Source: Meandrina meandrites (Eukaryota > Cnidaria > Anthozoa > Scleractinia > Meandrinidae). Taken from it: DNA of 64,000 nt. Every line of letters starts with the position of its first letter. Positions within the stretch are counted from its first letter, which is position 1. Shown in pieces: positions 1-12,638 of the stretch. The stretch lies in contig OY855913.1 of assembly GCA_963693305.1 (NCBI GenBank), forward strand, positions 18,416,788-18,480,787, read 5' to 3'. The position numbers and the translations under genes were made by a program. The notes below the pieces were generated by a model that had not been told where the DNA came from, searched no databases, and saw only the letters and a program-made list of their open reading frames with translations.

Positions 1-1050
1 AACTTCGCTGGCACGATATATAACCGCGTCAAAAACATTCACCTTCAAACAGAGAGCAACTTATAATTAAGCTGAGGCGAGCAGGTCGCGGCTGACATTC
101 AAGCTAGTTTGCCAGCTGAGTGGTAAAACGTTGACTTCCAGCTAACTTCATGAGAACGTCTCGTTCTCGTGAAGGGTAGCAAGTATTTTGTGACACGTTT
201 GGCAGCAAAGCTGTAAACAACCTATTTAAGTCTGATAGTAAAGTATATTGTTAAAAGAATACGTGATTTGTTTGCTTGTCAGTCTTTAATACCATCTGAT
301 AATGCCTCCACCGGGAAACCAGGCTATTATCTTATGCTAATACTTCGGCGTTTCATGTCGGAATTGTTGTTTGAAGGATAAGCTGTACAGATAGAGCAAG
401 CAGACCAACAGGCGATTCGAAGAACAGTACCGAGGCAAGTAGTTCCTATTTCTTGGAAGTTTTAGTTTATATCTAGGAATTTTTTTGAAAACGTTTCGAA
501 TGAGATGCGCGTCGCTACATGCAGATGGGGTCCTAAACTACGTGATAAAATTGATTGTAGCGCTCCAGCTGCCTTTGATCATACCTATCAGTTTTAGTTT
601 TTTTCTTTAACTGATTCCATTATTCTAACTCCCGAGAGCCATATAGCTGTAATTAAAATAATCAAATGGGCACAGATACACTATGACAACGGCCCTTTAT
701 CTCTTTTGTCTGGGAAAATACGGGCTTTGCTTAGGGGACTAGAATACGGCCCAGAACCGCAGGTGGAGGGCCGTTGACTTAACTAACTCCTCTTGGTACC
801 GTACGGATGTCTTAATTTGCTGGCAATGATAAGGTTGAATGAATGAGTGAGTGAGTGAGTCGCGCAGTGCGGCATGTACACATTCACGGCATGAACAGAT
901 TTGCCTCTTGGTCGGCGCTCTGCCGAAGAGCGTACAATATTTCGGTAGGTTTCTCTAAGTCGTTCTCCAGACAGCATTCTCTAAGAAATCCATGTCTTGG
1001 CAATACGAGGGCCTTTTTTAAGGCTGGTCGGATTTGTTTGGTAATCGTGG

Positions 1051-1054
<4 letters not shown>
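1..1054. other. No recognised feature
   Basis: AT-rich, no gene. Only a short GAGT/GAAT run (836-860) stands out. Confidence 0.5.

Positions 1055-1085
<31 letters not shown>
1055..1085 (+). repeat. T31 homopolymer
   Basis: An uninterrupted run of 31 T. It could be the tail of a minus-strand retroposon, but no element body is recognisable upstream. Confidence 0.9.
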
Positions 1086-1659
1086 CAAAACCTGTGTATA
1101 TACGCACACATGCTACATGCTGTTGTAGCGATTAACGACACAGCAAGAATATTCATCTCATTTGGCAACCTGCACTTACTTACGATAAAACTTCCATTCT
1201 TGACCAAATTATTTATGATCGCAAAAAACGCTATAGAAACACACATCTAGAATTTCAGGAAAGCCATCATTGGCAAATGGTAAATTGAATGCTGAAATCA
1301 TTATCTTTGTAAACTCAACGCAATAGTATGGCGAAGCACAAGACCTGAAAAACTTTTTTCATCAACGATTATATTTATTCTTCGACGTCCGGTCCCGCAA
1401 GTGTTGCATTAGATTTGAAGTCTTTTCCCGGCCATTATAATTAAGCATCTATTTGTGCACGTTGCTACTCTTTTGTCTGTTTTGAGGAGGAAATAATTGA
1501 CGCAAGTCTTCGGAGTTTGTCTCTACTTGGCTACACATCGAAAGAGGGCAGCTAAATCAATAATCTGAAAAAGACATATTTCCTTCTTCCTTCTCAATGG
1601 TCACAAATGTTAAAACGTTTACTTTAAAAAACGTCATGTTATTTAAAATACAAGCAACT

Positions 1660-2740
1660 CTGGTTATAGCGGACACGCTCGGGACGTCGTTTAGTGTCCG
1701 TAAAAGCGAGTGTCCGTATAAAAGCGAGTGTCCGTAATAGCGGGGTTATAACAAAACAAAGGTGCCAGTAACATGCGTTAAATAATATAGGCTATGACGT
1801 GCTTATTGACAGAAGTGAAACTGCTAAATAGTCGTTGGGTTTTGAGGATGACAATGGTTGAGGGTTTGACCTCTCCTAAAGAGTCTGGAAGGAAAAGGCG
1901 AAAGCTTAAGTAGAAAAGCAAAGTCTCGGTTGTACAGCTTCTAAAGGAAGTTACGCAAAACTAAATATTCCACAAGTCTTTTAAAGCGTGTTTTGACAAA
2001 TAAGGAGCAACAGACTGCAATTTTTCGTAATAATGCTATATGAAAAGTTCACAATGCCCGTTTTATCGAGAGTGCAAAGAAAAAAATTGTTCTGTTGATA
2101 CCACGAATCAAAGTGTCCGTAATAGCATAGTTAATTTGTATGCGATGGTGGGTATAAACAGCTTCCTATGTTATGGTCAAACAAAGCTTATACATATTTC
2201 TGTGTCCTCGGCTTCAGAATAGTTTACACAGATAAACAGTACCCTATCATTCTCGACTCGGCTATTTTGTTCAGCTAGCCTTTCCTCCATTTCCTATGTG
2301 TGCCACTAAGTGTTGGTGTGAAAAGCTTCCAAATGTCGATTCCTCTTCTCCTTATGCGCGATCCACAGCCGAAGACAGCGCAATTATTGCCTGGTATAGC
2401 AATCTACGATCTTTTATCTTGTAAAACTTACAGTTTTTGACTCATTTTCAATCAGAACAAGCCAACTTTCACAGGTTCACAGTGGATATAACCACGCTTC
2501 GAATAGAAGTCACTCGGAACGCCATCTTGAAATTTTGCTTGTGCACCTTCAATGTCACGTGACGACGCAAAAAACGATAACAATAAGAGTTATTTCTTTG
2601 AAGTTCGCCGGGTTTCATAACCAGTCCCCTCTAGTTAACTATGGTAATAGCGAGAGTACATAATAGCGGGAGTCAAATCCAGTCAAAACTCTATAACTTT
2701 CGCTGGGGATCTGGATTTTGTCCGTAATAGTTGTGTTTTG
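1660..2740. repeat. Block with recurrent GTCCGTAATAGCG motifs
   Basis: Variants of GTGTCCGTAATAGCGAG occur in tandem at 1700-1745 and again near 2115, 2640-2680 and 2720. The ends carry TATAGCGGACACGCTCG and CGCTGGGGATCTGGATTTTG. The motif distribution suggests an old element whose ends are built of this 14-17 bp unit. The interior (about 1780-2600) has no convincing gene. Confidence 0.45.
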
Positions 2741-2776
2741 CTTGCGAGCGAAGTTTGCAGACACTCATACTCAGGC

Positions 2777-2935
2777 CCCGTCCACACTAATCCGGATAAA
2801 TTTGAAAACGGAGTTTTCGCCCCGAAAACGGATAAAAAAAATGAAAAGGTTTTATTTTTCATTGGTGGGTGGCTCAGGGTGTGTGTGGGTGTCTGTTTAC
2901 CTGAGACTGATTACCGGCCCGCAATTAAGTTAAGT
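2777..2935. repeat. Dispersed repeat fragment (CCCCGTCCACACTAATCCGG)
   Basis: The phrase CCCCGTCCACACTAATCCGG followed by AAAACGGAGTTTTCGCCCC is one I recall as part of a common cnidarian MITE. Only one end is visible here. It sits directly after the 1.66-2.74 kb block of GTCCGTAATAGCG motifs. Confidence 0.45.
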
Positions 2936-3064
2936 TAAATACTGTTCCCCGGAGGAGCATTCGGCCAGTAGATTTTGCTTTAGAGCGATCGGAAACCACA
3001 TGATTAATTTGCGTACAGTTATTCATATCTGCAAGCAACCATCTATTATTCTGTTTATTTTATA

Positions 3065-3225
3065 AACCTACTAATAACGGGGTTTCTGACAATTTTCCGA
3101 AGATTTCCGACCATTTTCCAAAGGTTTCCGAAGATTTTGAAAATGTTGCCCGGTGGTCATACGGATGTTTCCGACCATTTTCCGAAAATTTCTGAACATT
3201 CCCGAAGATTGCCGAGGAGGATTCG
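3065..3225. repeat. Degenerate minisatellite of TTTCCGAAGA-type units
   Basis: TTTCCGAAGATTTCCGACC, TTTCCAAAGGTTTCCGAAG and TTTCCGACCATTTTCCGAAA repeat with a 10-13 bp period on the + strand. Reverse translation gives a low-complexity SEIFGK/FSESS peptide, which is a by-product. Confidence 0.6.
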
Positions 3226-3227
3226 AA

Positions 3228-3290
3228 GATGTTTCGACTTTCACATGTGAAAGATATGATATCTCTCACTTGTGAAGATATGCTTTTTTT
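3228..3290. repeat. CACATGTG/CACTTGTG dyads
   Basis: TTTCACATGTGAAAGATATG and TCTCACTTGTGAAGATATG lie 20-25 bp apart, each centred on a near-palindromic E-box-like core. I recall this as part of a coral repeat; a regulatory role is not shown. Confidence 0.4.
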
Positions 3291-4112
3291 CTGTTCAGCG
3301 AAAGAAATCCTGGTAATTCACGCAAGTTTATATAATAAATATATGTATTGCTCGACCCCCAAGAGTTCGTAAGGCAATGTAGTCGAGTTTTATGCCATGT
3401 TTTTTATATTAATATGACTTGATAATGAAACCCTAAAATGCATAAGACAATCATAAATTAGCAAGGTGTAAATTTTTTACACCCTTGTAACTACGAAAAT
3501 ATCTAGAATTTTGAAGAGAAGTTATACCCTGTGAGCTGACAGTACAGACAAACATATTTGCTTTAGATTGTACAGCAACTCACCACCAAGAAAGTTAGAA
3601 TTAGAAAACTTTGTTTTGTAATAGTGTGTGTGCGCACCAAATTTAAACATCATCCATTTATAGTTTAGAATAAATGACCCTCTTCAACAAAGTCTTTGAT
3701 AAGAGCGTGGGACTGGATTAATTGTAGTTCTCCAGGGACCAAATTGCTGTTTTGCTTTCCAGAACTAAGTATTAATAAAAGTATTTCGTATTTGATGGAT
3801 TGGCAAAGGAAGGCACCCAACACAAGACGTTACAGCATTCACTTCCAGTAAAACAATCAATTGAAGGTTTATTCAGGGTTATTATTGAACAAAAACGCTC
3901 GATAATAGACTTAAGATGAATCGTTGTAATGGAAGTGTCATCCCTACCTCTTCACTTCCTGCTGTAGACCTAAGCATTCTGAACAAACATGATCGGCGGG
4001 CAGGAAAGAACCTGTCCAGCACCCACCAGAAAAAGAGATATAATGTTATCGGGGTGATTAGGTACATACATGGCAATTAAAGGACTCGCGGTAAACTGAC
4101 ACATAGCTTTCT

Positions 4113-4225
4113 GGGGGAGCTGCGATCACGGAGCACTTGCCTCCCACCAAGCCCGCCCTGGTTCGATTCCATGCAGCGAGGCGTCATATGTGGGTTGAGT
4201 TTGTTGTTGGTTCTCTCGCCGCAGT
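4113..4225 (+). mobile_element. tRNA-derived SINE fragment
   Basis: The polymerase III B-box motif GGTTCGATTCC lies at 4160-4170, downstream of a diverged tRNA-like stretch (ATCACGGAGCACTTGCCTCC). A tRNA-unrelated tail follows (GGCGTCATATGTGGGTTGAG). I recognise this head and tail combination as a widespread coral SINE. The A-box region is too diverged to give a functional tRNA. Confidence 0.55.
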
Positions 4226-4229
4226 GTTT

Positions 4230-7200
4230 CGGGGATTTTGAATTTTAAATTTAAGCTAAAAAGTCGTGGATCAATCTAAACGTCCTTACTCAAACAACAA
4301 CACAGTCATAATTTCAACTGAGTGGCAAATTGCTCGAAATTCTAACTAAAAAAATCGTTTTTCTCAACCCGCACAATCGCGCAACATGCATCCGTTTTGC
4401 AAACTGACAAATGACCAAACTTTTAACTGACAAATGGAGTTTTGTTTACAGTAATTTACTGACAATTTTTCAGGATCTCTGGAAACTTGCCATTTAATGG
4501 AGGATAGCCGCGTATTAGAGATTCGAGTGTAACTCAAACAATTCCGAGACAAATCGTCTCGAACCTCAACTTTTTTTTTCTGAAAACCGAAAAACCAGTT
4601 TAACCTAACTACTCCCAAGAGCTCTGACAACGGTTCTTTAAAATTACTTTCACAACAATGAACCCGAGTTAAAATAATTACGTATCAGTGAGAATAAACT
4701 TGAACCTTAATGTTAAAAAATCCATAATCCTAGCCCCGTGAGCGCCATTATTCAAACTGTGACACACAAAACACAACACTCAATACGAAAGAAATGTCCG
4801 AAAAACATGGTTTACCTACCCAATGCCTTTACTGCACAAGTCATAAATTATTTATGCCTTGCCTGTTTTCAACGATGCACGTCTGAAACGAATTATATCA
4901 GTACCAGACGAAGTGTTTCGCCTGTTTTGTCAATATTCGACAGAAAATGTGTGTCTTCTGCTAGATGGAAAGTGGGAGTATAAACTTGTGCATTTTACTA
5001 GACGTTTTCTTGGTACTACGTAAGGCATAAAAATTAGGCATCAAATTTAGCAATTTACGAACCTTTCTTCTCGTGGCTGTAGGTCAACAATTTTTCTGAC
5101 CAGGTCGAAAAAGAAAAATACTTGCTGTCAGTGATATATGCAGCGAGGAGGGAAAGCAGCTTCTATTGACTCAGAACTGATTCTAAGGCTGGCAAATTCG
5201 TGGGGTTAGCCCTTTGAAGCTCATATCCGGAACTCCCACTTACGCTATACCTTAGTTTTTCAGTAAGCCGTATAAATTGCGGGGGTGGGTCTGGTACTGT
5301 TTAGCCTTGGCTTCATTTTAATGCAGTTATACCCAATATTACTATCATTAAACATGCATTGTTTCATATCTTTTTTAGTTCAAAAGAACATATTTCCCGG
5401 ATATTAATATGAAACGAGATTTGTTTTGCGTGTTCTCTCAGACCTTATATAACAGTAGATCAATAAGATACAATTTCACTAAAATTACACTTATCGGCAT
5501 ACGTATTGCTTCAAGTTGCGAGTGCAATGAAACATGTTTGTCGGACATAAACCGGATACAAGATGTTGTCATTCACCATTTGAGTTTTCAAAAAGGCTTG
5601 ATTGGGCACTCAATGGTAGGAGACTCTTGCTTACACAAATGTTATTATAAAAAGATCGATTAAAATTGGCACCAACCTTGTTTTGTTTATATATGTATAA
5701 GGGTTTGTAATTTTGTGCGAAGTTCACTTTTACAATTACATATCAGGTCTCCGAGTACCTAAAATTGATGCAAGTGGATAAATTACTGTTGTTCGCGTGG
5801 GATTTTTAGCAGACAAAATCACTGCTGACAAATCACTGCTGTAAATCACTGCTGACAAAGTAATTCGAGGGATTCTAAATTTCGAGTGGCTCAAAGAAAT
5901 TACTGTTCAACATGAGACTAATTTGTTAAATTCAATTTAGAACAAAAGCGTGGGTTAACGTTAGTTAATGCATGTTCAATAATTTAACAATAGCAGTAGA
6001 GCTAGCAATTCAAAAAGAGCGACAACAGCCCCGTATCCTGTATATGGGAAAAGTTTCAATTCATAATTAAAACATGGATAGGTAAACTTCAAATTTATAG
6101 TAGATGTGGTATGGTTTGAATGAAAATTTGATGACGAGGCATTTAAAAAAAACAGTAATGAAATCATGTTTCAATAAGTTTGCTGCCGATAGGCAGCTCT
6201 CATTTCCTTGAAAGCATTCGAGAAGTTTGGTTCGATCGATGGTTGGGATAACATACGGGATATTCAAGAAATTGCCAATCAGCGACCATTTTCTACAAGA
6301 AAAAAATACACAAATACTATCCAGTCAGCGACTTGCTTTTATGAAACCTTGAAGGAAAGTTTAATGGCGTCTCGAACGGTCAGTTTATCTCCTCTTGCAA
6401 ATAAAAAACACATTTCTGGAGTTCAAAATGGAAAGAAATAACCCTAACACTCGACCGCCTAAAAATAGGACATCAAGGTCTTAAACAGCGATGAAGCAGA
6501 ACACCTGTCTTTGCATTTGGCCGGAAGCCTTTAATTCTCATGACACAACGAAACTGATTAAGCAAGGTTTCAACAACGCAGCTCGGACAAAGTCAACTTC
6601 AAATGGATGGTAAACATTTTCAAATGTTGATTTGCTTAAGAATCGTTCAGCTGATTTCTTGAAACTAGATTCAATAATTTGGAGATTTATGCTGTGTTGC
6701 CTTCCGTGATCATCTGAAAAGATATAATGGGTGCGTGGCGCAAGGAATTCGAAAGTTGTTTGCTTCTAAAAGCAAATGTACAGTGCTCATTTAAAAACAA
6801 TTTGGCCAAATTTTAAGTGTTATATTATATTTGTAGTGGGCAGTTTACATTATGGAAGCGGGCGTTGTGTAAAACCTTGAGAATTTGCATAATAGGACTG
6901 GAATTTGATACAAACTTAATACAAGTTGTTTTCATTGAGATGCGTGGGAATGTCTATTTTCAAGATTGTGGTATGACTTACCGGAATACTTCATCTGCAA
7001 CTTTTGTTTATCTTTCCATCAGAAAATATTTATACACATTTAAAATGAAGTTATTTTTTTTTGTGCATTCATATATACTTGAATTGTTACGGCAGCACTT
7101 CACTTCTCATTGAGAACTTCTAATTAATTTCGCTTTAATATCACTATGATTTTGGCCAAGACAAATCGAATTGCTCGAATCTTGACCAACGCGCGCAAAA

Positions 7201-8490
7201 AAGAATACTTACGCTTTCATAAAATAGAGCTCAGCAGTTCTGCAATAAAAAAAAAGATTCAAAACAACAAAGAAACATCACACCCACACACAACAAAATA
7301 AACAGATAAAGAGCAACAGCAAAACACCAAATAAAGAAAATCAAAGAAATGAACTCGATGATACTAGTTTTACAAGGACATTGTCATAACACTGATGTGG
7401 GAAAAATTAATTAGGATGCGCGATGATTTATGCTCTTGTAACGCGCGGCGCAACTGGATGTGTGTAAGTTTATTTACCTTACAAACCAGCCGATACAAAA
7501 TATTACTCCCACTACCATTAGAATAATTGCTCCATCAGACATAAATTCTAAAGCGCCCTGTTTTTCTTAAGATTACTCAGTTTTTTTCGCCTCGACGGAG
7601 ACATTTCTCTGACAGTGCGAGCATTCAGGAGCCGTGTTAAAGAACAGACTTGGGTAAATACGTTTGCGTATTATAATTTTAATTATTGACTGCGGGTAAA
7701 GACGAGTAAAAAGTCTTTATTTTAAGGGGGTGCACCCAATAGCTAATATAGCAAAAAACCTAATGTAATTGTCAAGGAACTGTTGTCCGTTACAAAGAGG
7801 GTTATATCAGGGTTCTGTTGCCGTGCAATTGATACATTTTACTAGCGTTAGTAACTTTCGCAAGCAAAGAGTTCGTTATAGCCGGGACTTAGTTGTAAGA
7901 GGGCTCGCCACTGCATCCAACAAACCTGTGGCGCTCAATTCACTACAAACAATAAATATGATAATACGGCTAACAAAAATTAGAATAAAAAAACCTAGCC
8001 GAGGGTAGTTCCGATAGTTAAAATGTCCACCCTCATTGCAATCGATATTGCGTGTTTACCTTTATCGCATATGTATCTTGATTACGTAAACCGACGTCTC
8101 ATCCGTCAAGGAAATGAATCTACACGGGCCAAAGTGTTGAAAAAAAGAAAGAAAAACGCAAGCAATGTTAAAATTGTAATACTTTTTTCTTCACTAATAC
8201 AGGCGTTAATTTAACTGATTGCGTAACATCGGCAGATCGGTTGCCTTCGTTGGCTGATTTCCTAACATCCTCCTACTCTCTGTCATAAAAGTATTGACTG
8301 TTTTTATGAGTTCAACTACAAGCTTATGCGAAATGATTTTTTTTGTTCAGTTAAATACAAATTTAACTTCACGTGAGTAGGAATCCAGAGCCATCTGACA
8401 ATTTAGAATACAACAGAAAGAAGGCAAGGTCGAGAAGTGTGTTCATTGTAAAAGCCAAGTTTTGGTTTCTTAGAAATATTGTATTTCTAT
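4230..8490. other. No recognised gene
   Basis: AT-rich single-copy-looking DNA. A GACAAATGACCAAACTTTTA motif at 4402-4421 belongs to a small interspersed family (also near 15120 and 19690). The A-rich tract 7240-7340 is simple sequence. Short frames lack protein-like composition. Confidence 0.5.
5816..5860 (+). repeat. Short tandem repeat AAATCACTGCTG(AC)
   Basis: Three to four copies of AAATCACTGCTGACA-like units in 45 bp. Confidence 0.75.
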
Positions 8491-8496
8491 ACTTCA

Positions 8497-8898
8497 TTAC
8501 GTAACATCAACACGCCTTAGATATTTAAGTTCCTGGTGTAAAATTAACATCAAGTCTATAACTCTTAAATAGAGCCGAAATATTGTATTTATAATATCTG
8601 ATTTCTTGTAATAAACCAAAACGTGGTTTTCACAATGATTACCTTCTTTCTGTTGTGAGTAGGTATGTTCGCCAGCGATTGCATTTGGTCGTAGCTTTTT
8701 CGAACCGTGAAGTTCGGCTGGGCCAGATCCTGGGATGACATAAAAAACGCCTGAACGCAAGTCGAAACTTCTGTGAAAATAAGAGGAAAATATCACAGCC
8801 GAACACTGAGCATCCACGCAAATGAATCCACGCAATGTTACTTCACATAGCCAAAGTTCAGCAATATTGTCGTGACTATTCAAATTCATGTTACACAC
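8497..8898 (-). other. Unassigned 133-codon reading frame, possibly repeat-derived
   Basis: The longest uninterrupted reverse-strand frame in the first 50 kb (SGVFYVIPGSGPAELHGSKK, then AIAGEHTYSQQKEGNHCENH). An overlapping frame gives RFEKATTKCNRWRTYLLTTE, which I have a weak memory of from coral hypothetical proteins, suggesting a repeat. No domain is recognised. Confidence 0.25.
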
Positions 8899-9949
8899 TG
8901 ATTTTACTCATTAAATGCGAGCGGGGATGACGATACATGAGCTCAAGCACAGTTTTGCTCAATCAGCCGGTTTGACTAAAAGGCTTTAAATATCGATAGT
9001 AAATACAAATAAATACAAATACAAACGGCTTTAAATATCTACTCTACGGTAGAGACAAGCACTGAGAACGATCACATTATAATCCTACAACCCTACAAAT
9101 GCTTCGCACGAGCGTAGGAGAATCAGAGTAAATTGAATTCGCGCAAGCCTTGCGCTACGTTTTTTCAAATAGCGGGTAACAACGAACTCGCCTTCATTCT
9201 GTTTCCCTACATAAGTATTAGCCCAAACGTTTAAGAAGCAATGAAAACAGTCAATAACAAATCGTTTTTAATATAATTAATATGACTAAACGACTCTTTA
9301 ATCTATCGATCGGGGCCTTAGCTACTGGGAAATTGTACAATGTACGTAGGAAGTGCCGCTCACCTATATACGCGCGTGAAGAAACATTTTCAGATTGCGC
9401 GAAGTCAATTCCGGCAGAATTTACGGCTTGACCCAGATTCTAACTAACGCAAACTGATTTAGGTTGATCAAAGCTCTCTATGGGTACCCCAAGACTTTTT
9501 ATCGTCTTACCTTTTTTGCAAATCTTCGTTTTTTTTAAGAAGATATTCGTTTATGGATTAAAATCACTGCCTGACAGTGAAGTCAGTGTAAGTCACAGCG
9601 GAATAAATATCTCTCTTCAGCAACAAATTGAGCTTAATTGCATACGTAACTGTTTAAATTTACGAAAAAGCAATATAAACAATTGCTGAAACAAAAATGT
9701 AACGATAAGTTTCATGGCCATTGGATACTTATTTGCGTGTACTCGTGAACTCGGCAAATACCTCGGTTGAAAGCGTACTAAGTTCTTGACGGGTGAGCGG
9801 ACAAAATGGTTCGGCAAACCATGGAATCCGTTGCGTAGCGGGGAAAATAACTCGGTAGAGACACGTACTTGGCAGCCGGCACTCAGTATGCCAGAGGTAT
9901 AGGGAACTTGTTCCTTTGCTCTACCTTGCGCAACGTAGAAGAAAACCAG

Positions 9950-10200
9950 GAAACTTCTTTGGAACTCAGTAAATCGTCTCTTAAAATTGCCATTTTAAGA
10001 GTCCTTACATGTGCCACTTTAAACCGTCAGTTTTTTAATTGCCACTTAAAACAGTTCTTAAAATTGCCACTTTTATGGGTTCGTCCTCAAAATTGCCTTT
10101 TTCCAAGGTTCTTAAATTGCCACTTTTAAGCGTACTCTTTTAAGCCACTTTTGACAGTTCTTAAAACACCACTTTTAAGAGCTCTTAAAAGTGGCGCTTT
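9950..10200. repeat. Minisatellite with AAATTGCCACTTTTAAG units
   Basis: The phrase TTCTTAAAATTGCCACTTTT recurs about eight times with a 20-30 bp, uneven period. The last part is self-complementary (ACTTTTAAGAGCTCTTAAAAGT, about 10171-10192). Confidence 0.7.
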
Positions 10201-10344
10201 TTCGATGTAAATTTACGACTTTCGGTCTCCCGTCTTTTACATTGACGTCGGGGCCTAGATGCTGATAATGATCGTCTTTAAGGTAATCACTAAGATAATC
10301 AATTAGCAACAGTTTGCACGTTGTCTTTCACGATTGATTTCAGT

Positions 10345-10595
10345 CGAATTTCAGGTACAAAAGAGATCTATTGTACACGAAAAAAAGTTACTAAACCATG
10401 CGGAAAATTGATGTAGTTTTCAGAATATAATATTTTCAATTACAAATCCAAATTAACTTTTAACATTAGTATTTTTTTTAAGTTCAAACTATGCTTTATC
10501 CGAGAAGAAGCTGTTGCGAGCTTAGTTACTTACAACATTCAAAATAATTATCCTTAAACCTTGAGTTGAACGTCCCAGGAATAAATTATTGGTAT
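10345..10595 (+). repeat. Diverged direct repeat, copy 1
   Basis: It shares ATTGATGTAGTTTTCAGAAT-ATAATATTTTCA, GAGATYTATTGTACAYGAA and CCTTGAG-TGAACG order with 11645-11830. The copies flank the 275-bp TIR element. Class unknown. Confidence 0.6.
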
Positions 10596-11327
10596 GATGT
10601 GTAAATTAAAAGATAAGTACTCTTTAGAATTCTGTTTGCACAGGAACAGATGGTAGCACTTTTGGTTCGACTTGAAAATCGTAGACAACTTGGAGTTAAA
10701 ATATAGAAGTGGGTTGGATCAGAGCTAGTGCAGTGACACGCCCTTTCTGCTTCGAAGTATCTTGTAAAGTCGTTTGTTTGAATTGATTACGTAACAATCT
10801 TTAGTTAAACTTTTTTGTATAATCTTGTTACTAACGTTTAATTTTATTTTGTAAAAATGTTCTCTATAAGTTTTATATTGCTCGTGTCTTTTTTGACGAG
10901 GCATTTTCGGGATCGTAGTAAAACTTTGGAAAGAAAAAGATTTTGACAATGTTTAGTCACGGGAAGAAACGTACATGAAAGTAGTCTACGCAGCTGCACC
11001 TGTTCGTAGAATGGACTGCGCAGGTCACTGCGTAAGCATAAATCAAGAATTTTGACATTTTAACAGTTGATTGACAGTTTATACGCGGTCCCAATAAAAG
11101 AGCTCGAGCGAGATTTTTGAGTCAGATGTCACTAGATGTTGTGAACAGCTCATACAGTAAAAAAGTGTTAGATTCAGAGAATAAGAAATTGTTGCCAACA
11201 AGTAGTTCTGTTCTTAATCACAGAAGACAGAGGACCGAGTTAATTTCTCCGGATACAGTGAGTTCTGCTTCCACAGATCATTGTAAGGTAATCATCAAAG
11301 CAATCTTTAAGGTTACGTAATAACTAA

Positions 11328-11602
11328 GGGACCGGTCATTGTTTATCGCCATGGGCAAGTTGGGGGGGGGGGGGGGGGGAGAGGGAGCGCAGTGGATTTT
11401 TGTTGCTACACCGTTCGGGTTCGGGTTAGGGTTAGGGTTATTATAATTATTTATCGTGATCCCAACGCCACATGAAACTCTCGTTTTTATTGTCTCCCTT
11501 AACGCCTGTCAGTTACGGCTGATCCCCCCCTCCGTTCTTAAGAAAACCATGCGATCCGCCTATATCCTCCGCTTTCACAGGCGATAAATAATGACCGATC
11601 CC
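11328..11602. mobile_element. TIR element (275 bp) with a G18 run and telomere-like repeats
   Basis: The ends are GGGACCGGTCATTGTTTATC and the near-complement GATAAATAATGACCGATCCC. Inside lie an 18-G homopolymer (11362-11379) and TTCGGG-TTCGGG-TTAGGG-TTAGGG-TTA (11414-11440). A target-site duplication is not clear. The TIR is one I recall as frequent in anthozoan genomes. Confidence 0.6.
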
Positions 11603-11644
11603 AGCTTATATACGGCTGACCTAAATAAATACAGTTGTCTTCCG

Positions 11645-11830
11645 CTATTGATGTCCAGTACGAAAGAGATTTATTGTACATGAATCAGAATGAAAGTTAG
11701 TTTTTCATGCGGGAGATTGATGTAGTTTTCAGAATATAATATTTTCATTGGTTATAACTAAAAATCCAGATTAAGTTTTGAACGTGAACCTTGAGGAGTA
11801 TAACGCAAGAATAAAAGATTACTTTGAAAG
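11645..11830 (+). repeat. Diverged direct repeat, copy 2
   Basis: Counterpart of 10345-10595, with the same block order. It begins right after the 11328-11602 element, so the element may have inserted beside or within this family. Confidence 0.6.
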
Positions 11831-12002
11831 GCAGAAATCTACTTTGTTTAATCTATTTTCTAAGTACGAGCGGATCCAAATGTAAACTTATGTAACTGTG
11901 TCTATTGTAACTATTATAGAAGTATTGTTAATTATTATTAAACATTGTAGGCACTATCTGTCTTCTCATTGGCTAAGAGCCTGCAATTAATTCTGGGAAT
12001 CA

Positions 12003-12064
12003 GCGCAACCTACAGATTATTCACTAATCTGCTAGCAGATTAGTGAATAATCTGTAGGTTGCGC
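12003..12064. repeat. Perfect 62-bp palindrome
   Basis: GCGCAACCTACAGATTATTC... reads identically on both strands, with 31-bp arms meeting at GCTAGC (12031-12036). There is no loop. Flanks (ATTCTGGGAATCA and GCGCAATGCATG) are not complementary. It may be the closed core of a foldback element. Confidence 0.9.
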
Positions 12065-12478
12065 GCGCAATGCATGATTTCCATGCAAGAGACTGTCAAG
12101 TACACGGACGGTGAGTGGCATCTCGCACACAGCGAAGTAAAAACATGTCTCGTCGATTCGCTATCTTTAACAGTGCGTTTGTCGTTGCTTTTTTAAAACG
12201 ATATATGACAATAATTGTTTATAATCAGTATCTTTATTCTTCTGGTTCTGAGGTATTTTTTGAGTTCGGTTCCTTATCCTTAGGTAGGGGTCTTATTCCA
12301 CTCGTGATAATAACAAGGAATCATTGTTGATACGCTGTAAAATGTCAAAATGTGAGAGATGAGCACTGAGATGACAATACTTTGTTTAGTTTTTAGGCGT
12401 TTTATATCTTCATATTCTATTTGATTACGCGAATTTTTAAATCCTCGCTTGAATCTTGAGAGCTTCGTTTTTGTATAT

Positions 12479-12523
12479 GTAATCGCATGGGCCCGAGGGC
12501 AATTAAGGATTAATTTCACGCGC

Positions 12524-12556
<33 letters not shown>

Positions 12557-12638
12557 CGAAGCGACGAGGGCAATTTGGAAAACTTTGAAAATGCAAGTGA
12601 AATTAATCCTTAATTGCACGAGGGCACATTGCGATTAC
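12479..12638. mobile_element. Foldback element, 160 bp, arms about 60 bp
   Basis: The left arm starts GTAATCGCA and passes GAGGGCAATTAAGGATTAAT; the right arm ends TTAATTGCACGAGGGCAC...TGCGATTAC. A nested inner stem (AAATTGCCC...GGGCAATTT) surrounds GTCGCGAAGCGAC. I recognise it as a common anthozoan repeat. It is a non-autonomous element without a gene. Confidence 0.7.

Noticed and set aside
855..1250. 131-codon forward frame
   Set aside because: It runs through the T31 homopolymer (poly-Phe) and has no protein-like features.
11414..11440. A true telomere or chromosome end
   Set aside because: Only two TTAGGG and two TTCGGG units, inside a TIR element and flanked by ordinary sequence.
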